Origin: Zestomonas carbonaria
GTDB taxonomy: Bacteria > Pseudomonadota > Gammaproteobacteria > Pseudomonadales > Pseudomonadaceae
Length of the DNA stretch: 64,000 bases
Direction: 5' to 3'
NCBI RefSeq assembly: GCF_904061905.1
Contig: NZ_CAJFCI010000076.1
Span: forward strand, 1 to 64,000
The number at the start of each line of letters is the position of its first letter. The stretch's first letter is position 1. A program made the translations under genes and the position numbers. Shown here in pieces: positions 1 through 8,731 of the stretch. Under the pieces are notes generated by a model. It ran no database searches and had not been told where the DNA came from. It saw nothing but the letters and a program-made list of their open reading frames with translations.

Positions 1-96
1 CGGATCAAGGTGATCAAACGCATGGCCTATGGCTTCCGGGACTCGGACTACTTCTTCCTGAAAATCAAGGCCGCCTTCCCCGGGAAAGCGCGATGA
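1..96 (+). pseudogene. Transposase C-terminus (ISL3-like), 5' part outside window
   Basis: An open frame enters from the left edge and stops at 94-96. It encodes 31 residues, including the segment RIKVIKRMAYGFRDSDYFF. This resembles the C-terminal tail of ISL3-family transposases (motif K-x-A/M-YGFR). Only the tail is visible, so it cannot be said whether the element is intact upstream. No terminal inverted repeat was recognised between the stop and the tRNA genes. Confidence 0.55.
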
Positions 97-100
97 ACCG

Positions 101-125
101 AAAAAAGGGCCTTTCGGCCCTTTTT
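101..125. terminator. Bidirectional intrinsic terminator
   Basis: A GGGCC/GGCCC stem with a TTTC loop is flanked by A6 on the left and T5 on the right. It can therefore end transcription of the transposase on plus and of the tRNA cluster on minus, whose last gene ends at 168. Confidence 0.8.
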
Positions 126-167
126 CAACGACCTGCAGACTTTGGTGGACGTCTGTAGGTCAATATT

Positions 168-243
<76 letters not shown>

Positions 244-258
244 ATGTACAGCTTGAAA

Positions 259-334
259 TGGCGTCCCCTAGGGGACTCGAACCCCTGTTACCGCCGTGAA
301 AGGGCGGTGTCCTAGGCCACTAGACGAAGGGGAC
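259..334 (-). tRNA. tRNA-Glu (TTC), copy 1
   Basis: A 76-nt minus-strand tRNA with acceptor GTCCCCT, anticodon loop CTTTCAC (anticodon TTC), T-arm GGTTCGAGTCC and encoded CCA. It lies 15 bp from the preceding tRNA-Gly. Confidence 0.95.
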
Positions 335-366
335 AAACAATGCTCATCGCATTGCCTGGTAAAACC

Positions 367-442
<76 letters not shown>

Positions 443-458
443 ATATACAGCTTGAAAC

Positions 459-534
459 TGGCGTCCCCTAGGGGACTCGAACCCCTGTTACCGCCGTGAA
501 AGGGCGGTGTCCTAGGCCACTAGACGAAGGGGAC
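459..534 (-). tRNA. tRNA-Glu (TTC), copy 2 (promoter-proximal)
   Basis: Identical to the tRNA-Glu at 259-334 and displaced by 200 bp. It is the first gene of the minus-strand cluster, about 80 bp downstream of the sigma70 promoter at 617-645. Confidence 0.95.
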
Positions 535-616
535 GCGGCCCGGAGCTTACAACAGCTAAACGCCTTGTTCCGGCTTCCAGGCCTTGCCGTTTGGCTTAGC
601 GCTGAAAGTGGCGCGC

Positions 617-645
617 ATTCTATGGAGCCTTTGACAGGCCGTCAA
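617..645 (-). promoter_or_regulatory. Sigma70 promoter of the tRNA cluster
   Basis: On the minus strand TTGACG (645-640) and TAGAAT (622-617) are separated by exactly 17 bp. A GC-rich GCGCGCC discriminator follows, as expected for a stable-RNA promoter under stringent control. The geometry is read directly; the stringent-control remark is inference from known tRNA promoters. Confidence 0.8.
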
Positions 646-814
646 CCCTCAAACAAATATTTTTTAAAATCAAAGGGTTCTGATCGAAAATCGAACTTCC
701 CACGGGCCGCCCCGACCTCCCGCCACGGAGGCGACGAAAGGCCCCGGGCCCTCTAGGAGCATGCGGTTCAAGGCACTACACTCCGGAACACCGACTATTT
801 CGAGAGGTGTCCTG

Positions 815-1579
815 ATGTCTCCGCTCGTTATCACCCTGCTGGTCATAGGTGGCATCGCCATCCTTATCGCCATCGGCTATATCAACCATGTGGTCGAGAA
901 CCGCAATCTGGAGCGCGCGCGCCTCAAGGCGGAGCTCAGCGACCAGATCCGCCGCTGCGGGAAGCTCTCCGACGCCCTTCCCGGGCAGTTCATGTCGCCG
1001 TCCCTGAAGCTCACCCTCGCCCGCCTGCAGTTGCAGGATTGCGAGCGGCTGCTGCCACTGGACAAACAGAACGCGGGGCTCAAGTCGCAGATCGAGGAAC
1101 TGCGCGGCCAGGTTGCCCGGGGCGAGGCAATCGCCGTGAACAACCCGCCACAGAAGGTCCTCAGCGAAGCCAGGGCCAAGGATATCCGCTACCTGCTCGA
1201 AGACCTGCACGGCCAGATCGGCCGGGCCGCCAAGGAAGGCCTGCTGCCGCCCCAGGATGCCAAGCGCTGGGTCCAGGAAATCCGCAAGATGCTGATCACC
1301 ACCAACATCGAGCTGTTCAACAACCTCGGCCACCTGGCGCTGCAGCAGAATCATCCGGGCCAGGCCCGCCTGGCCTTCGAGCGCGGCGTGCAGTACCTGC
1401 GCAAGCTGCCCGACCCAACGCCCTACGAGGCCGAGCTGAAGCGTCTCGAAATGCAGCTCGCCCGCGCCAATGCGCTGGTGCTGGACACCAAGCCGAGCGA
1501 AGACGACCCGAGCGAGCTGACCGACGGCCTAAAGTCGCTGGAAGACGACGACTGGAAGAAAAAGCAGATCTACGACTGA
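815..1579 (+). CDS. Membrane-anchored coiled-coil protein of unknown function
   Basis: 254 residues. The ATG at 815 is chosen because a GAGAGG ribosome site sits 8 bp upstream and a transmembrane anchor then starts at residue 5 (SPLVITLLVIGGIAILIAIG). An in-frame ATG at 761 would give an unlikely leader. The rest is hydrophilic and helical, with a coiled-coil-like stretch at about residues 25-100 and a TPR-like segment around ELFNNLGHLALQQNHPGQA. The C-terminus is acidic. The topology suggests one N-terminal span with the body probably cytoplasmic. The gene lies 16 bp before the glutathione transferase gene and is probably co-transcribed. I do not recognise a named family. Confidence 0.75.
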   Translation: MSPLVITLLVIGGIAILIAIGYINHVVENRNLERARLKAELSDQIRRCGKLSDALPGQFMSPSLKLTLARLQLQDCERLLPLDKQNAGLKSQIEELRGQVARGEAIAVNNPPQKVLSEARAKDIRYLLEDLHGQIGRAAKEGLLPPQDAKRWVQEIRKMLITTNIELFNNLGHLALQQNHPGQARLAFERGVQYLRKLPDPTPYEAELKRLEMQLARANALVLDTKPSEDDPSELTDGLKSLEDDDWKKKQIYD

Positions 1580-1595
1580 CAAGGATGATTCCCGC

Positions 1596-2258
1596 ATGAG
1601 CCTGGTCGTCTACGGTGTTCCGCTGTCGCCCTTCGTCCGCAAGCTGCGCCTCTGCCTCGCCGAGAAGGGCCTCGAATACCAGCTCGAGATAGTCATGCCC
1701 GGCGAGCGCTCGGAGGAATTCCTGGCGCTCAGCCCGCTGGGACGCATCCCCGCGTTTCGCGACGGCGACCTGTGCCTCGCCGACTCCAGCGTCATCTGCC
1801 AGTACCTGGAGGACAAGCACCCCGGACTCCCCGCCCTGTACGGCCGGGATGCCAGCCAGCGCGCCAAGGTGCGCTGGCTGGAGAAGTACGCCGACTACGA
1901 ACTCGCTCCGCTGGCCACCTTCACCGTGTTCCGCAACCGCATCGTCAAGGCGACCCTGGGCCAAGCGTGCGACGAGCCCGCCGTCCAGGCCGCCCTGCAG
2001 GACAAGCTGCCGCACCACCTCGACTACCTGGAAAGGACTCTCGGCCAGGCCGAATACTTCGTCGGCGACGACCTGAGCATGGCCGACCTGTCCATCGCCA
2101 CCCAGTTGATCAACCTGGAGCACGGCGGCGAGCGACTGGATGCCCGGCGCTGGCCGGCACTCGCCGCGCACTACGAGCGGATCAAGGCGCGCGACTCGGT
2201 GCAAGCGGTACTACCGGGCGAACTGAAAGTGCTGGCCAGGATGGCCAGCAAGGCCTGA
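1596..2258 (+). CDS. Glutathione S-transferase family protein
   Basis: 220 residues, normal for cytosolic bacterial GSTs. The N-terminal thioredoxin-like domain (about 1-80) starts VVYGVPLSPFVRKLRLCL, with the Ser-Pro-Phe-x-Arg active-site region. It continues with the cis-Pro element LGRIPAF and the glutathione-contacting ADSSVICQYL. The C-terminal half is all-helical with SMADLSIATQ as the N-capping motif. AAGGA precedes the ATG. It would conjugate or reduce small electrophiles with glutathione; the substrate cannot be told from sequence. Confidence 0.85.
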   Translation: MSLVVYGVPLSPFVRKLRLCLAEKGLEYQLEIVMPGERSEEFLALSPLGRIPAFRDGDLCLADSSVICQYLEDKHPGLPALYGRDASQRAKVRWLEKYADYELAPLATFTVFRNRIVKATLGQACDEPAVQAALQDKLPHHLDYLERTLGQAEYFVGDDLSMADLSIATQLINLEHGGERLDARRWPALAAHYERIKARDSVQAVLPGELKVLARMASKA

Positions 2259-2431
2259 TCCCCTCCTCCCCCTCGGCGCGGGCTGCCCAGGCCCGCTCGC
2301 TTGCGTCCCGGGCTTGACGCTTTCGGCAATACCCCGGTCGTTTTTGCGCGATAGCGTCACAGGTTCCGACGATATGCTCCCCTCCAAGCGCCGGCAGAAG
2401 ATTCGGCGCACAGAGCAAAGGGGACTGCCTG

Positions 2432-3409
2432 ATGAGCCCAGCCGAACTCCACGCCGACAGCATCGTCATCGACGGTCTGATCATCGCCAAGTGGAACCGT
2501 GAACTCTTCGAGGACATGCGCAAGGGCGGCCTGACCGCCGCCAACTGCACGGTCTCCGTGTGGGAGGGCTTCCAGGCCACGGTGAACAACATCGTCGCCA
2601 GCAACAAGCTGATCCGCGACAACGCCGACCTGGTCATCCCGGTGCGCAGCACCGCCGACATCCGCAAGGCCAAGGAACTGGGCAAGACCGGCATCCTCTA
2701 CGGCTTCCAGAACGCCCACGCGTTCGAGGACCAGATCGGCTACGTCGAGGTGTTCAAGCAGCTCGGCGTGGGCATCGTGCAGATGTGCTACAACACCCAG
2801 AACCTGGTCGGCACCGGCTGCTACGAGCGCGACGGCGGGCTCTCCGGCTTCGGCCGCGAGATCGTCGCCGAGATGAACCGCGTCGGCGTGATGTGCGACC
2901 TGTCCCACGTCGGCAGCAAGACCAGCGAGGAAGTCATCCTCGAATCGAAGAAGCCGGTCTGCTACTCCCACTGCCTGCCCTCGGGCCTGAAAGAGCACCC
3001 GCGCAACAAGTCCGACGAGGAGCTGAAGTTCATCGCCGACCACGGCGGCTTCGTCGGCGTGACCATGTTCGCGCCCTTCCTCGCCAAGGGCATCGACTCG
3101 ACCATCGACGACTACGCCGAGGCCATCGAGTACGTGATGAACATCGTCGGCGAGGACGCCATCGGCATCGGTACCGACTTCACCCAGGGCCATGGCCAGG
3201 ACTTCTTCGAGTGGCTGACCCACGACAAGGGTTACGCCCGCCGCCTGACCAACTTCGGCAAGATCGTCAACCCGCTGGGCATCCGCACCGTGGGCGAGTT
3301 CCCCAACCTCACCGAGACCCTGCTGGGGCGCGGCATGCCCGAGCGCGTGGTGCGCAAGGTCATGGGCGAGAACTGGGTGAGGGTGCTGGCCGACGTCTGG
3401 GGCGAGTAA
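2432..3409 (+). CDS. Peptidase M19 (renal dipeptidase)-like protein of the dimethylglycine operon
   Basis: 325 residues, beginning after AAAGGGGA. It resembles the M19 dipeptidase homologue (PA5396-type) that begins the dgc operon in P. aeruginosa. The M19 fold is visible in DLSHVGSKTSEEVI, the following KPVCYSHC with its His, and the C-terminal IGIGTDFTQGHG. The usual first-strand metal motif H-x-D is not seen: the equivalent stretch reads IVIDGLIIAKWN. Metal binding or activity may therefore differ from true dipeptidases. The role in betaine breakdown is not established by sequence; its conserved position is the main clue. The preceding 173 bp (2259-2431) should hold the operon promoter. 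Confidence 0.8.
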   Translation: MSPAELHADSIVIDGLIIAKWNRELFEDMRKGGLTAANCTVSVWEGFQATVNNIVASNKLIRDNADLVIPVRSTADIRKAKELGKTGILYGFQNAHAFEDQIGYVEVFKQLGVGIVQMCYNTQNLVGTGCYERDGGLSGFGREIVAEMNRVGVMCDLSHVGSKTSEEVILESKKPVCYSHCLPSGLKEHPRNKSDEELKFIADHGGFVGVTMFAPFLAKGIDSTIDDYAEAIEYVMNIVGEDAIGIGTDFTQGHGQDFFEWLTHDKGYARRLTNFGKIVNPLGIRTVGEFPNLTETLLGRGMPERVVRKVMGENWVRVLADVWGE

Positions 3410-3436
3410 GTCTCTTCAACACACCCTCTCCCCCAG

Positions 3437-3535
3437 CCCCTCTCCCATGAATGGGAGAGGGGAGCAGAGCGACCGGCATGCACCTGACATTACGCATGCA
3501 CGGGCAGCCCCCTCTCCCGCTTGCGGGAGAGGGCT
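3437..3535. repeat. Two CCCTCTCCC/GGGAGAGGG inverted repeats
   Basis: The first arm pair is 3437-3448 and 3451-3462 (CCCCTCTCCCAT / ATGGGAGAGGGG). The second is at 3505-3535 (CAGCC..CCGC / GCGGG..GGCTG). Both lie in the 167-bp gap between the M19-like and DUF5943 genes. The same family recurs at seven places in this window. Confidence 0.8.
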
Positions 3536-3576
3536 GGGGAGAGGGCAAAACCAACTGAACTCCGGAGCCTGCACAC

Positions 3577-4107
3577 ATGGCCAAACACGCCCCCGAACTG
3601 CCCATCGAAGTCGACAGCGAAACCGGCGTCTGGACCACCGACGCCCTGCCGATGCTCTACGTGCCACGGCACTTCTTCGTCAACAACCACATCGGCATCG
3701 AGGAAGAGCTGGGCGCCGAGCGCTACGCCGAGATCCTCTACAAGGCCGGCTACAAGTCCGCCTGGCACTGGTGCGAGAAGGAAGCCGAATGCCACGGGCT
3801 GGTCGGCGTCGAGGTGTTCGAGCACTACATGAAGCGCCTGTCGCAGCGCGGCTGGGGCCTGTTCCAGATCGAGCAGATCGACCTCGACGCCGGCACCGCC
3901 CAGGTGCGCCTGAAGCACTCCGCCTTCGTGTACGTGTACGGCAAGGTCAACCGCAAGGTCGACTACATGTTCACCGGCTGGTTCGCCGGCGCCATGGACC
4001 AGATCCTCCAGGCCCGCGGCAGCAGCATCCGCACCGTGGCCGAGCAGGTGTACAGCGGCGCCGAGGAAGGCCATGACGATGGGCTGTTCATCGTCAAACC
4101 CCTCTGA
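3577..4107 (+). CDS. DUF5943 / 4-vinyl-reductase-like domain protein of the dgc operon
   Basis: 176 residues. It matches by eye the PA5397-type protein that follows the M19-like gene in the dgc operon. A 4VR-like fold is suggested by RYAEILYKAGYKSAWHWCEKE near residue 55 and a compact alpha/beta C-terminal part. There is no signal peptide or membrane segment, so it is cytoplasmic. Such domains bind small molecules. A role as an accessory to dimethylglycine demethylation is inferred from position only. Confidence 0.75.
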   Translation: MAKHAPELPIEVDSETGVWTTDALPMLYVPRHFFVNNHIGIEEELGAERYAEILYKAGYKSAWHWCEKEAECHGLVGVEVFEHYMKRLSQRGWGLFQIEQIDLDAGTAQVRLKHSAFVYVYGKVNRKVDYMFTGWFAGAMDQILQARGSSIRTVAEQVYSGAEEGHDDGLFIVKPL

Positions 4108-4177
4108 GGCGACTCTTTTCTGGATCCCCCGCGTGCGCGGGGAAGACGGCTCAAAGCCGGAGCACCCTCCGGGTCAT

Positions 4178-4298
4178 TCCCGCGAACGCGGGACGGTGCT
4201 TGCACCGAACGCCCTTCAGGGCGGCCCGAAGGGCGAGCAGCAAACAACAACGTAGGAGCGGGCCATGCCCGCGGATCGCGGCCATGGGCCGCTCCTAC
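4178..4298. repeat. Intergenic inverted repeats upstream of dgcA
   Basis: Two palindromic units lie in the 221-bp gap before dgcA. One is TCCCGCGAACGCGGGA at 4178-4193. The other is a long stem with arms GTAGGAGCGG and CCGCTCCTAC at 4252-4298. Both unit types recur elsewhere in the window between genes, as expected for REP-like elements. Confidence 0.75.
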
Positions 4299-4328
4299 GA
4301 CAAACCGTGATCCCGTGAGGATGCCGCA

Positions 4329-6389
4329 ATGGCCTTCGAAGCAATGTTCCAGCCGATCCAGATCGGCAAGCTGACCATCCGCAACCGCGTGCTCTCCACC
4401 GCCCACGCCGAGGTCTACGCCACCGACGGCGGGATGACCACCGAGCGCTACGTGAAGTACTACGAGGAGAAGGCCAAGGGCGGCATCGGCCTGGCCATCT
4501 GCGGTGGTTCCTCGGTGGTCGCCATCGACAGCCCGCAGGAGTGGTGGAGTTCGGTGAACCTGTCCACCGACCGCATCATCCCGCACTTCCAGAACCTGGC
4601 CGACGCCATGCACAAGCATGGCGCCAAGATCATGATCCAGATTACCCACATGGGCCGCCGCTCGCGCTGGGACGGCTTCAACTGGCCGACGCTGATGTCG
4701 CCCTCGGGCATCCGCGAGCCGGTGCACCGCGCCACCTGCAAGACCATCGAGCCGGAAGATATCTGGCGGGTGATCGGCAACTACGCGCAGGCCGCGCGCC
4801 GGGCGAAGGAAGGCGGCCTGGACGGCGTCGAGCTGTCCGCCGTGCACCAGCACATGATCGACCAGTTCTGGAGCCCGCGGGTCAACAAGCGCACCGACGA
4901 ATGGGGCGGCACCTTCGAGGGCCGCATGAAGTTCGGCCTGGAAGTGCTCAAGGCCGTGCGCAAAGAGGTCGGTGACGACTTCTGCGTCGGCATGCGCATC
5001 TGCGGCGACGAGTTCCACCCGGACGGCCTGTCCCACGAGGACATGAAGCAGATCGCCAAGTACTACAGCGACACCGGCATGCTCGACTTCATCGGCGTGG
5101 TCGGCTCCGGCTGCGACACCCACAACACCCTGGCCAACGTCATCCCCAACATGACCTACCCGCCGGAGCCCTTCCTGCACCTGGCGGCGGGCATCAAGGA
5201 AGTGGTCAACGTGCCGGTGCTGCACGCGCAGAACATCAAGGACCCGAACCAGGCCACGCGCATCCTCGAAGGCGGCTACGTGGACATGGTCGGCATGACC
5301 CGCGCGCACATCGCCGACCCGCACCTGATCGCCAAGATCAAGATGGGCCAGGTCGACCAGATCAAGCAGTGCGTCGGCGCCAACTACTGCATCGACCGCC
5401 AGTACCAGGGCCTGGACGTGCTGTGCATCCAGAACGCCGCCACCAGCCGCGAATACATGGGCGTGCCGCACATCATCGAGAAGACCACCGGCGTGAAGCG
5501 CAAGGTCGTCGTCGTCGGTGGCGGCCCGGCCGGGATGGAGGCCGCGCGGGTGGCGGCCGAGCGCGGCCACGACGTGACCCTGTTCGAGAAGAAGGACCAG
5601 CTCGGCGGGCAGATCACCACCGCCTCGAAAGCGCCGCAGCGCGACCAGATCGCCGGCATCACCCGCTGGTACCAACTGGAGCTGGCGCGTCTGGGCGTCG
5701 ACCTGCGCCTGGGCACCGCAGCCGATCCGGACACCATCCTCGACCTGCGCCCGGACATCGTGGTGCTGGCCAACGGCGGCCACCCGTTCCTGGAGCAGAA
5801 CGAACACTGGGGCGCCGCCGAGGGCCTGGTGGTGAGCAGTTGGGACATCCTCGACGGCACCGTCGCACCGGGCAAGAACGTGCTGGTCTACGACACCATC
5901 TGCGAGTTCAGCGGCATGTCGGTGGCCGACTTCCTCGCCGACAAGGGCGCGCTGGTGGAGATCGTCACCGACGACATCAAGCCCGGCGTGGCCATCGGCG
6001 GCACCACCTTCCCGACCTACTACCGCAGCATGTACCCCAAGGAAGTGATCATGACCGGCGACCTGATGCTGGAGAAGGTCTACCGCGAGGGCGACAAGCT
6101 GGTGGCGGTGCTGGAGAACGAATACACCGGCGCGAAAGAGGAGCGGGTGGTCGACCAGGTGGTGGTGGAGAACGGCGTGCGCCCGGACGAGAGCCTGTAC
6201 TACGCGCTCAAGCAGGGCTCGCGCAACAAGGGCCAGATCGACGTCGAGGCGCTGTTCGCGATCAAGCCGCAGCCGTGCCTGAGCGAGCCGGGTGAAGGCT
6301 ACCTGCTGTTCCGCATCGGCGACTGCGTGGCCCAGCGCAACACCCACGCGGCGATCTACGACGCATTGCGGCTGTGCAAAGATTTCTGA
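4329..6389 (+). CDS. dgcA: Dimethylglycine demethylase subunit DgcA (flavin oxidoreductase)
   Basis: 686 residues, a two-domain enzyme of the trimethylamine dehydrogenase / 2,4-dienoyl-CoA reductase family. Residues 1 to about 340 form an FMN TIM barrel starting MFQPIQIGKLTIRNRV. A Cys-rich loop follows, with C348, C354 and C366. From about residue 392 there is a Rossmann FAD domain with VVVVGGGPAGMEAARVAAE. Together with DgcB it converts N,N-dimethylglycine to sarcosine in the cytoplasm. The second Cys of the usual C-x2-C-x2-C iron-sulfur loop is Ala (A351), so only three of the four expected ligands are seen. It starts 221 bp after the DUF5943 gene and is followed by dgcB. Confidence 0.9.
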   Translation: MAFEAMFQPIQIGKLTIRNRVLSTAHAEVYATDGGMTTERYVKYYEEKAKGGIGLAICGGSSVVAIDSPQEWWSSVNLSTDRIIPHFQNLADAMHKHGAKIMIQITHMGRRSRWDGFNWPTLMSPSGIREPVHRATCKTIEPEDIWRVIGNYAQAARRAKEGGLDGVELSAVHQHMIDQFWSPRVNKRTDEWGGTFEGRMKFGLEVLKAVRKEVGDDFCVGMRICGDEFHPDGLSHEDMKQIAKYYSDTGMLDFIGVVGSGCDTHNTLANVIPNMTYPPEPFLHLAAGIKEVVNVPVLHAQNIKDPNQATRILEGGYVDMVGMTRAHIADPHLIAKIKMGQVDQIKQCVGANYCIDRQYQGLDVLCIQNAATSREYMGVPHIIEKTTGVKRKVVVVGGGPAGMEAARVAAERGHDVTLFEKKDQLGGQITTASKAPQRDQIAGITRWYQLELARLGVDLRLGTAADPDTILDLRPDIVVLANGGHPFLEQNEHWGAAEGLVVSSWDILDGTVAPGKNVLVYDTICEFSGMSVADFLADKGALVEIVTDDIKPGVAIGGTTFPTYYRSMYPKEVIMTGDLMLEKVYREGDKLVAVLENEYTGAKEERVVDQVVVENGVRPDESLYYALKQGSRNKGQIDVEALFAIKPQPCLSEPGEGYLLFRIGDCVAQRNTHAAIYDALRLCKDF

Positions 6390-6399
6390 CGGGCACGGA

Positions 6400-6508
6400 C
6401 AGCCCCCTCTCCCATTTATGGGAGAGGGCTGGGGGAGAGGGTAAGCCGGCAACTGCGGAGTTGCCGATCGCCCCTCTCCCTAGCCCTCTCCCCCAAGGGG
6501 GAGAGGGG
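6400..6508. repeat. CCCTCTCCC-type inverted repeats between dgcA and dgcB
   Basis: Two stem-loops of the GGGAGAGGG family, around 6400-6441 and 6471-6508, fill most of the 166-bp dgcA-dgcB gap. Neither is followed by a T-run. They are more likely REP-like mRNA-stability or attenuation elements than terminators (inference). Confidence 0.75.
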
Positions 6509-6555
6509 ACTGGTTCGGAGTGGCCCATTCGGTCCCGGCAAGGAGACCAACAACA

Positions 6556-8520
6556 ATGCTGAACACCATCCTCCCCATCCTGCTCCTCGCCGCCCTGGCC
6601 CTTGCGGCCATCGGCGCGGCCAAACGCTTCTACATGTGGCGCCGCGGCCGTCCCGCGCAGGTCGACTGGCTCGGCGGCCTGCTGGCCATGCCGCGGCGCT
6701 ACCTGGTGGACCTGCACCACGTGGTCGAGCGCGACAGGTACATGTCCAGGACCCACGTGGCCACCGCCGGCGGCTTCGTCCTGGCGGCGCTGCTGGCCAT
6801 CGTCGTGCACGGTTTCGGCCTGCACAGCCGGATCCTCGGCTTCGCCCTGCTGGCGGCCACGGCGCTGATGTTCGGCGGCGCGCTGTTCGTCGCCAAGCGC
6901 CGCCTCGACCCGCCGTCGCGGCTGTCGAAGGGCCCGTGGATGCGTCTGCCGAAGAGCCTGCTGATGTTCTCGGCGAGCTTCTTCATCGCCACGCTGCCCG
7001 TGGCCGGCATCCTGCCCGAAGGGTTCGGCGGCTGGCTCCTGGCGGCCATCCTCGCCATCGGCGTGGCCTGGGGCGTGTCCGAGCTGTTCTTCGGCATGAC
7101 CTGGGGCGGGCCGATGAAGCACGCCTTCGCCGGCGCCCTGCACCTGGCCTGGCACCGTCGCGCCGAGCGCTTCGGGGGCGGCCGCTCCACCGGCCTCAAG
7201 GCCCTTGATCTCAGCGATCCCATGGCCCCGTTGGGCGTGGAAAAACCCACCGACTTCACCTGGAACCAGCTGCTGGGCTTCGACGCCTGCGTGCAGTGCG
7301 GCAAGTGCGAGGCCATGTGCCCGGCCTTCGCCGCCGGCCAGCCGCTGAACCCGAAGAAGCTGATCCAGGACATGGTCATCGGCCTGGCCGGCGGCAACGA
7401 CGCCAAGTTCGCCGGCTCGCCCTATCCCGGAAAGCCCCTGGGCGAGCACAGCGGTGGCCCGCACCTGCCCATAGTCGCGCTGGAAGGCAAGGCCCTGGTG
7501 GACGCCGAGACGCTGTGGTCGTGCACCACCTGCCGCGCCTGCGTCGAGGAATGCCCGATGATGATCGAGCACGTCGACGCCATCGTCGACATGCGCCGCC
7601 ACCTCACCCTGGAAAAGGGCGCCACCCCGAACAAGGGCGCCGAGGTGCTGGAGAACCTGATCGCCACCGACAACCCCGGCGGCTTCGCCCCCGGCGGCCG
7701 GCTGAACTGGGCGGCCGACCTGAACCTGCCGCTGATGAGCGAGCAGAAGCAGGCCGACGTGCTGTTCTGGGTCGGCGACGGCGCCTTCGACATGCGCAAC
7801 CAGCGCACCCTGCGCGCCTTCGTGAAGATCCTCAAGGCGGCGAAAGTGGACTTCGCCGTGCTCGGCCTGGAAGAGCGCGACAGCGGCGACGTGGCCCGCC
7901 GCCTGGGCGACGAGGCGACCTTCCAGAGCCTGGCCAAACGCAACATCGCCACCCTGGCGCAGTACCGCTTCAAGCGCATCGTCAGTTGCGACCCGCACAG
8001 CTTCCATGTGCTGAAGAACGAGTACGGCGCCCTGGGCGGCAGCTACGAAGTGCTGCACCACACCACCTTCATCGACGAACTGGTGAAGAGCGGCGCGCTG
8101 CAACTGGGCCAGAGCAAGGCCGACAGCGTGACCTACCACGACCCCTGTTACCTGGGCCGCTACAACGGCGAGTACGAAGCCCCACGCGCTGTGCTCAAGG
8201 CCATCGGCATCGAGGTCAAGGAGATGCAACGCTCCGGCTTCCGCTCGCGCTGCTGCGGCGGTGGCGGGGGCGCGCCGATCACCGACATCCCCGGCAAGCA
8301 GCGGATTCCGGACATGCGCATGGCCGACATCAAGGAAACCGGCGCCGAGCTGGTCGCCGTGGGCTGCCCGCAATGCACCGCGATGCTCGAAGGCGTGGTC
8401 GCCCCGCGCCCGGAGATCAAGGACATCGCCGAACTGGTTGCCGACGTGCTGATCGACAGCACGGACGCCCCGGCAAAAAAGCCGACGCCGGCCAAGCGTG
8501 AAATGGCGGAGGTGCACTGA
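6556..8520 (+). CDS. dgcB: Dimethylglycine demethylase subunit DgcB (membrane iron-sulfur protein)
   Basis: 654 residues from the ATG at 6556, which follows AAGGAGA; the earlier in-frame ATG at 6520 lacks a ribosome site. The N-terminal quarter contains several hydrophobic membrane segments. Two [4Fe-4S] motifs follow: CVQCGKCEAMCP near residue 244 and CTTCRACVEECP near 323. The C-terminal part has two CCG-type domains like heterodisulfide reductase D or glycolate oxidase F (RSRCCGGGGG, VGCPQCTAML). It is expected to pass electrons from DgcA and the ETF-like pair towards the quinone pool at the inner membrane. That role is inferred from family knowledge. Confidence 0.9.
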   Translation: MLNTILPILLLAALALAAIGAAKRFYMWRRGRPAQVDWLGGLLAMPRRYLVDLHHVVERDRYMSRTHVATAGGFVLAALLAIVVHGFGLHSRILGFALLAATALMFGGALFVAKRRLDPPSRLSKGPWMRLPKSLLMFSASFFIATLPVAGILPEGFGGWLLAAILAIGVAWGVSELFFGMTWGGPMKHAFAGALHLAWHRRAERFGGGRSTGLKALDLSDPMAPLGVEKPTDFTWNQLLGFDACVQCGKCEAMCPAFAAGQPLNPKKLIQDMVIGLAGGNDAKFAGSPYPGKPLGEHSGGPHLPIVALEGKALVDAETLWSCTTCRACVEECPMMIEHVDAIVDMRRHLTLEKGATPNKGAEVLENLIATDNPGGFAPGGRLNWAADLNLPLMSEQKQADVLFWVGDGAFDMRNQRTLRAFVKILKAAKVDFAVLGLEERDSGDVARRLGDEATFQSLAKRNIATLAQYRFKRIVSCDPHSFHVLKNEYGALGGSYEVLHHTTFIDELVKSGALQLGQSKADSVTYHDPCYLGRYNGEYEAPRAVLKAIGIEVKEMQRSGFRSRCCGGGGGAPITDIPGKQRIPDMRMADIKETGAELVAVGCPQCTAMLEGVVAPRPEIKDIAELVADVLIDSTDAPAKKPTPAKREMAEVH

Positions 8521-8542
8521 TGAAGCAACGTACCGCTTGCCT

Positions 8543-8707
8543 CCCCTCTCCCATTCATGGGAGAGGGGCCGGGGGAGAGGGTGTATCCGGCCACACCGGC
8601 GCTGCCTGTTTCCCCCTCTCCCCCAAGAGGGCGAGGGAACCATTCGTGCCAACCCGTAGGATGGGTGACAACCCATCGGTTCTTGCTGGGTTGTCCCCCA
8701 TCCTACG
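8543..8707. repeat. CCCTCTCCC repeats and a GTAGGATGGG hairpin
   Basis: GGGAGAGG-type palindromes at 8543-8633 are followed by a long imperfect hairpin at 8655-8707 (arms CGTAGGATGGG and CCCATCCTACG, with an inner GACAACCCA/TGGGTTGTC stem). They occupy the 211-bp gap between dgcB and the ETF alpha-like gene. Confidence 0.75.
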
Positions 8708-8731
8708 GCGACCCACCGACCGGAGGTGCCC

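Noticed and set aside
2259..2431. Glycine riboswitch before the dimethylglycine operon
   Set aside because: The 173-bp leader lacks the paired glycine aptamer core. Control by an activator such as GbdR is the simpler view.
3963..6452. 829-codon open frame on minus over the DUF5943 gene and dgcA
   Set aside because: Antisense shadow rich in Val, Asp, His and Arg. The plus-strand proteins have clear domains and ribosome sites.
8543..8633. Possible CRISPR repeats (CCCTCTCCC units)
   Set aside because: Units are palindromic, few per site and without regular spacers, and recur between unrelated genes. They are REP-like.
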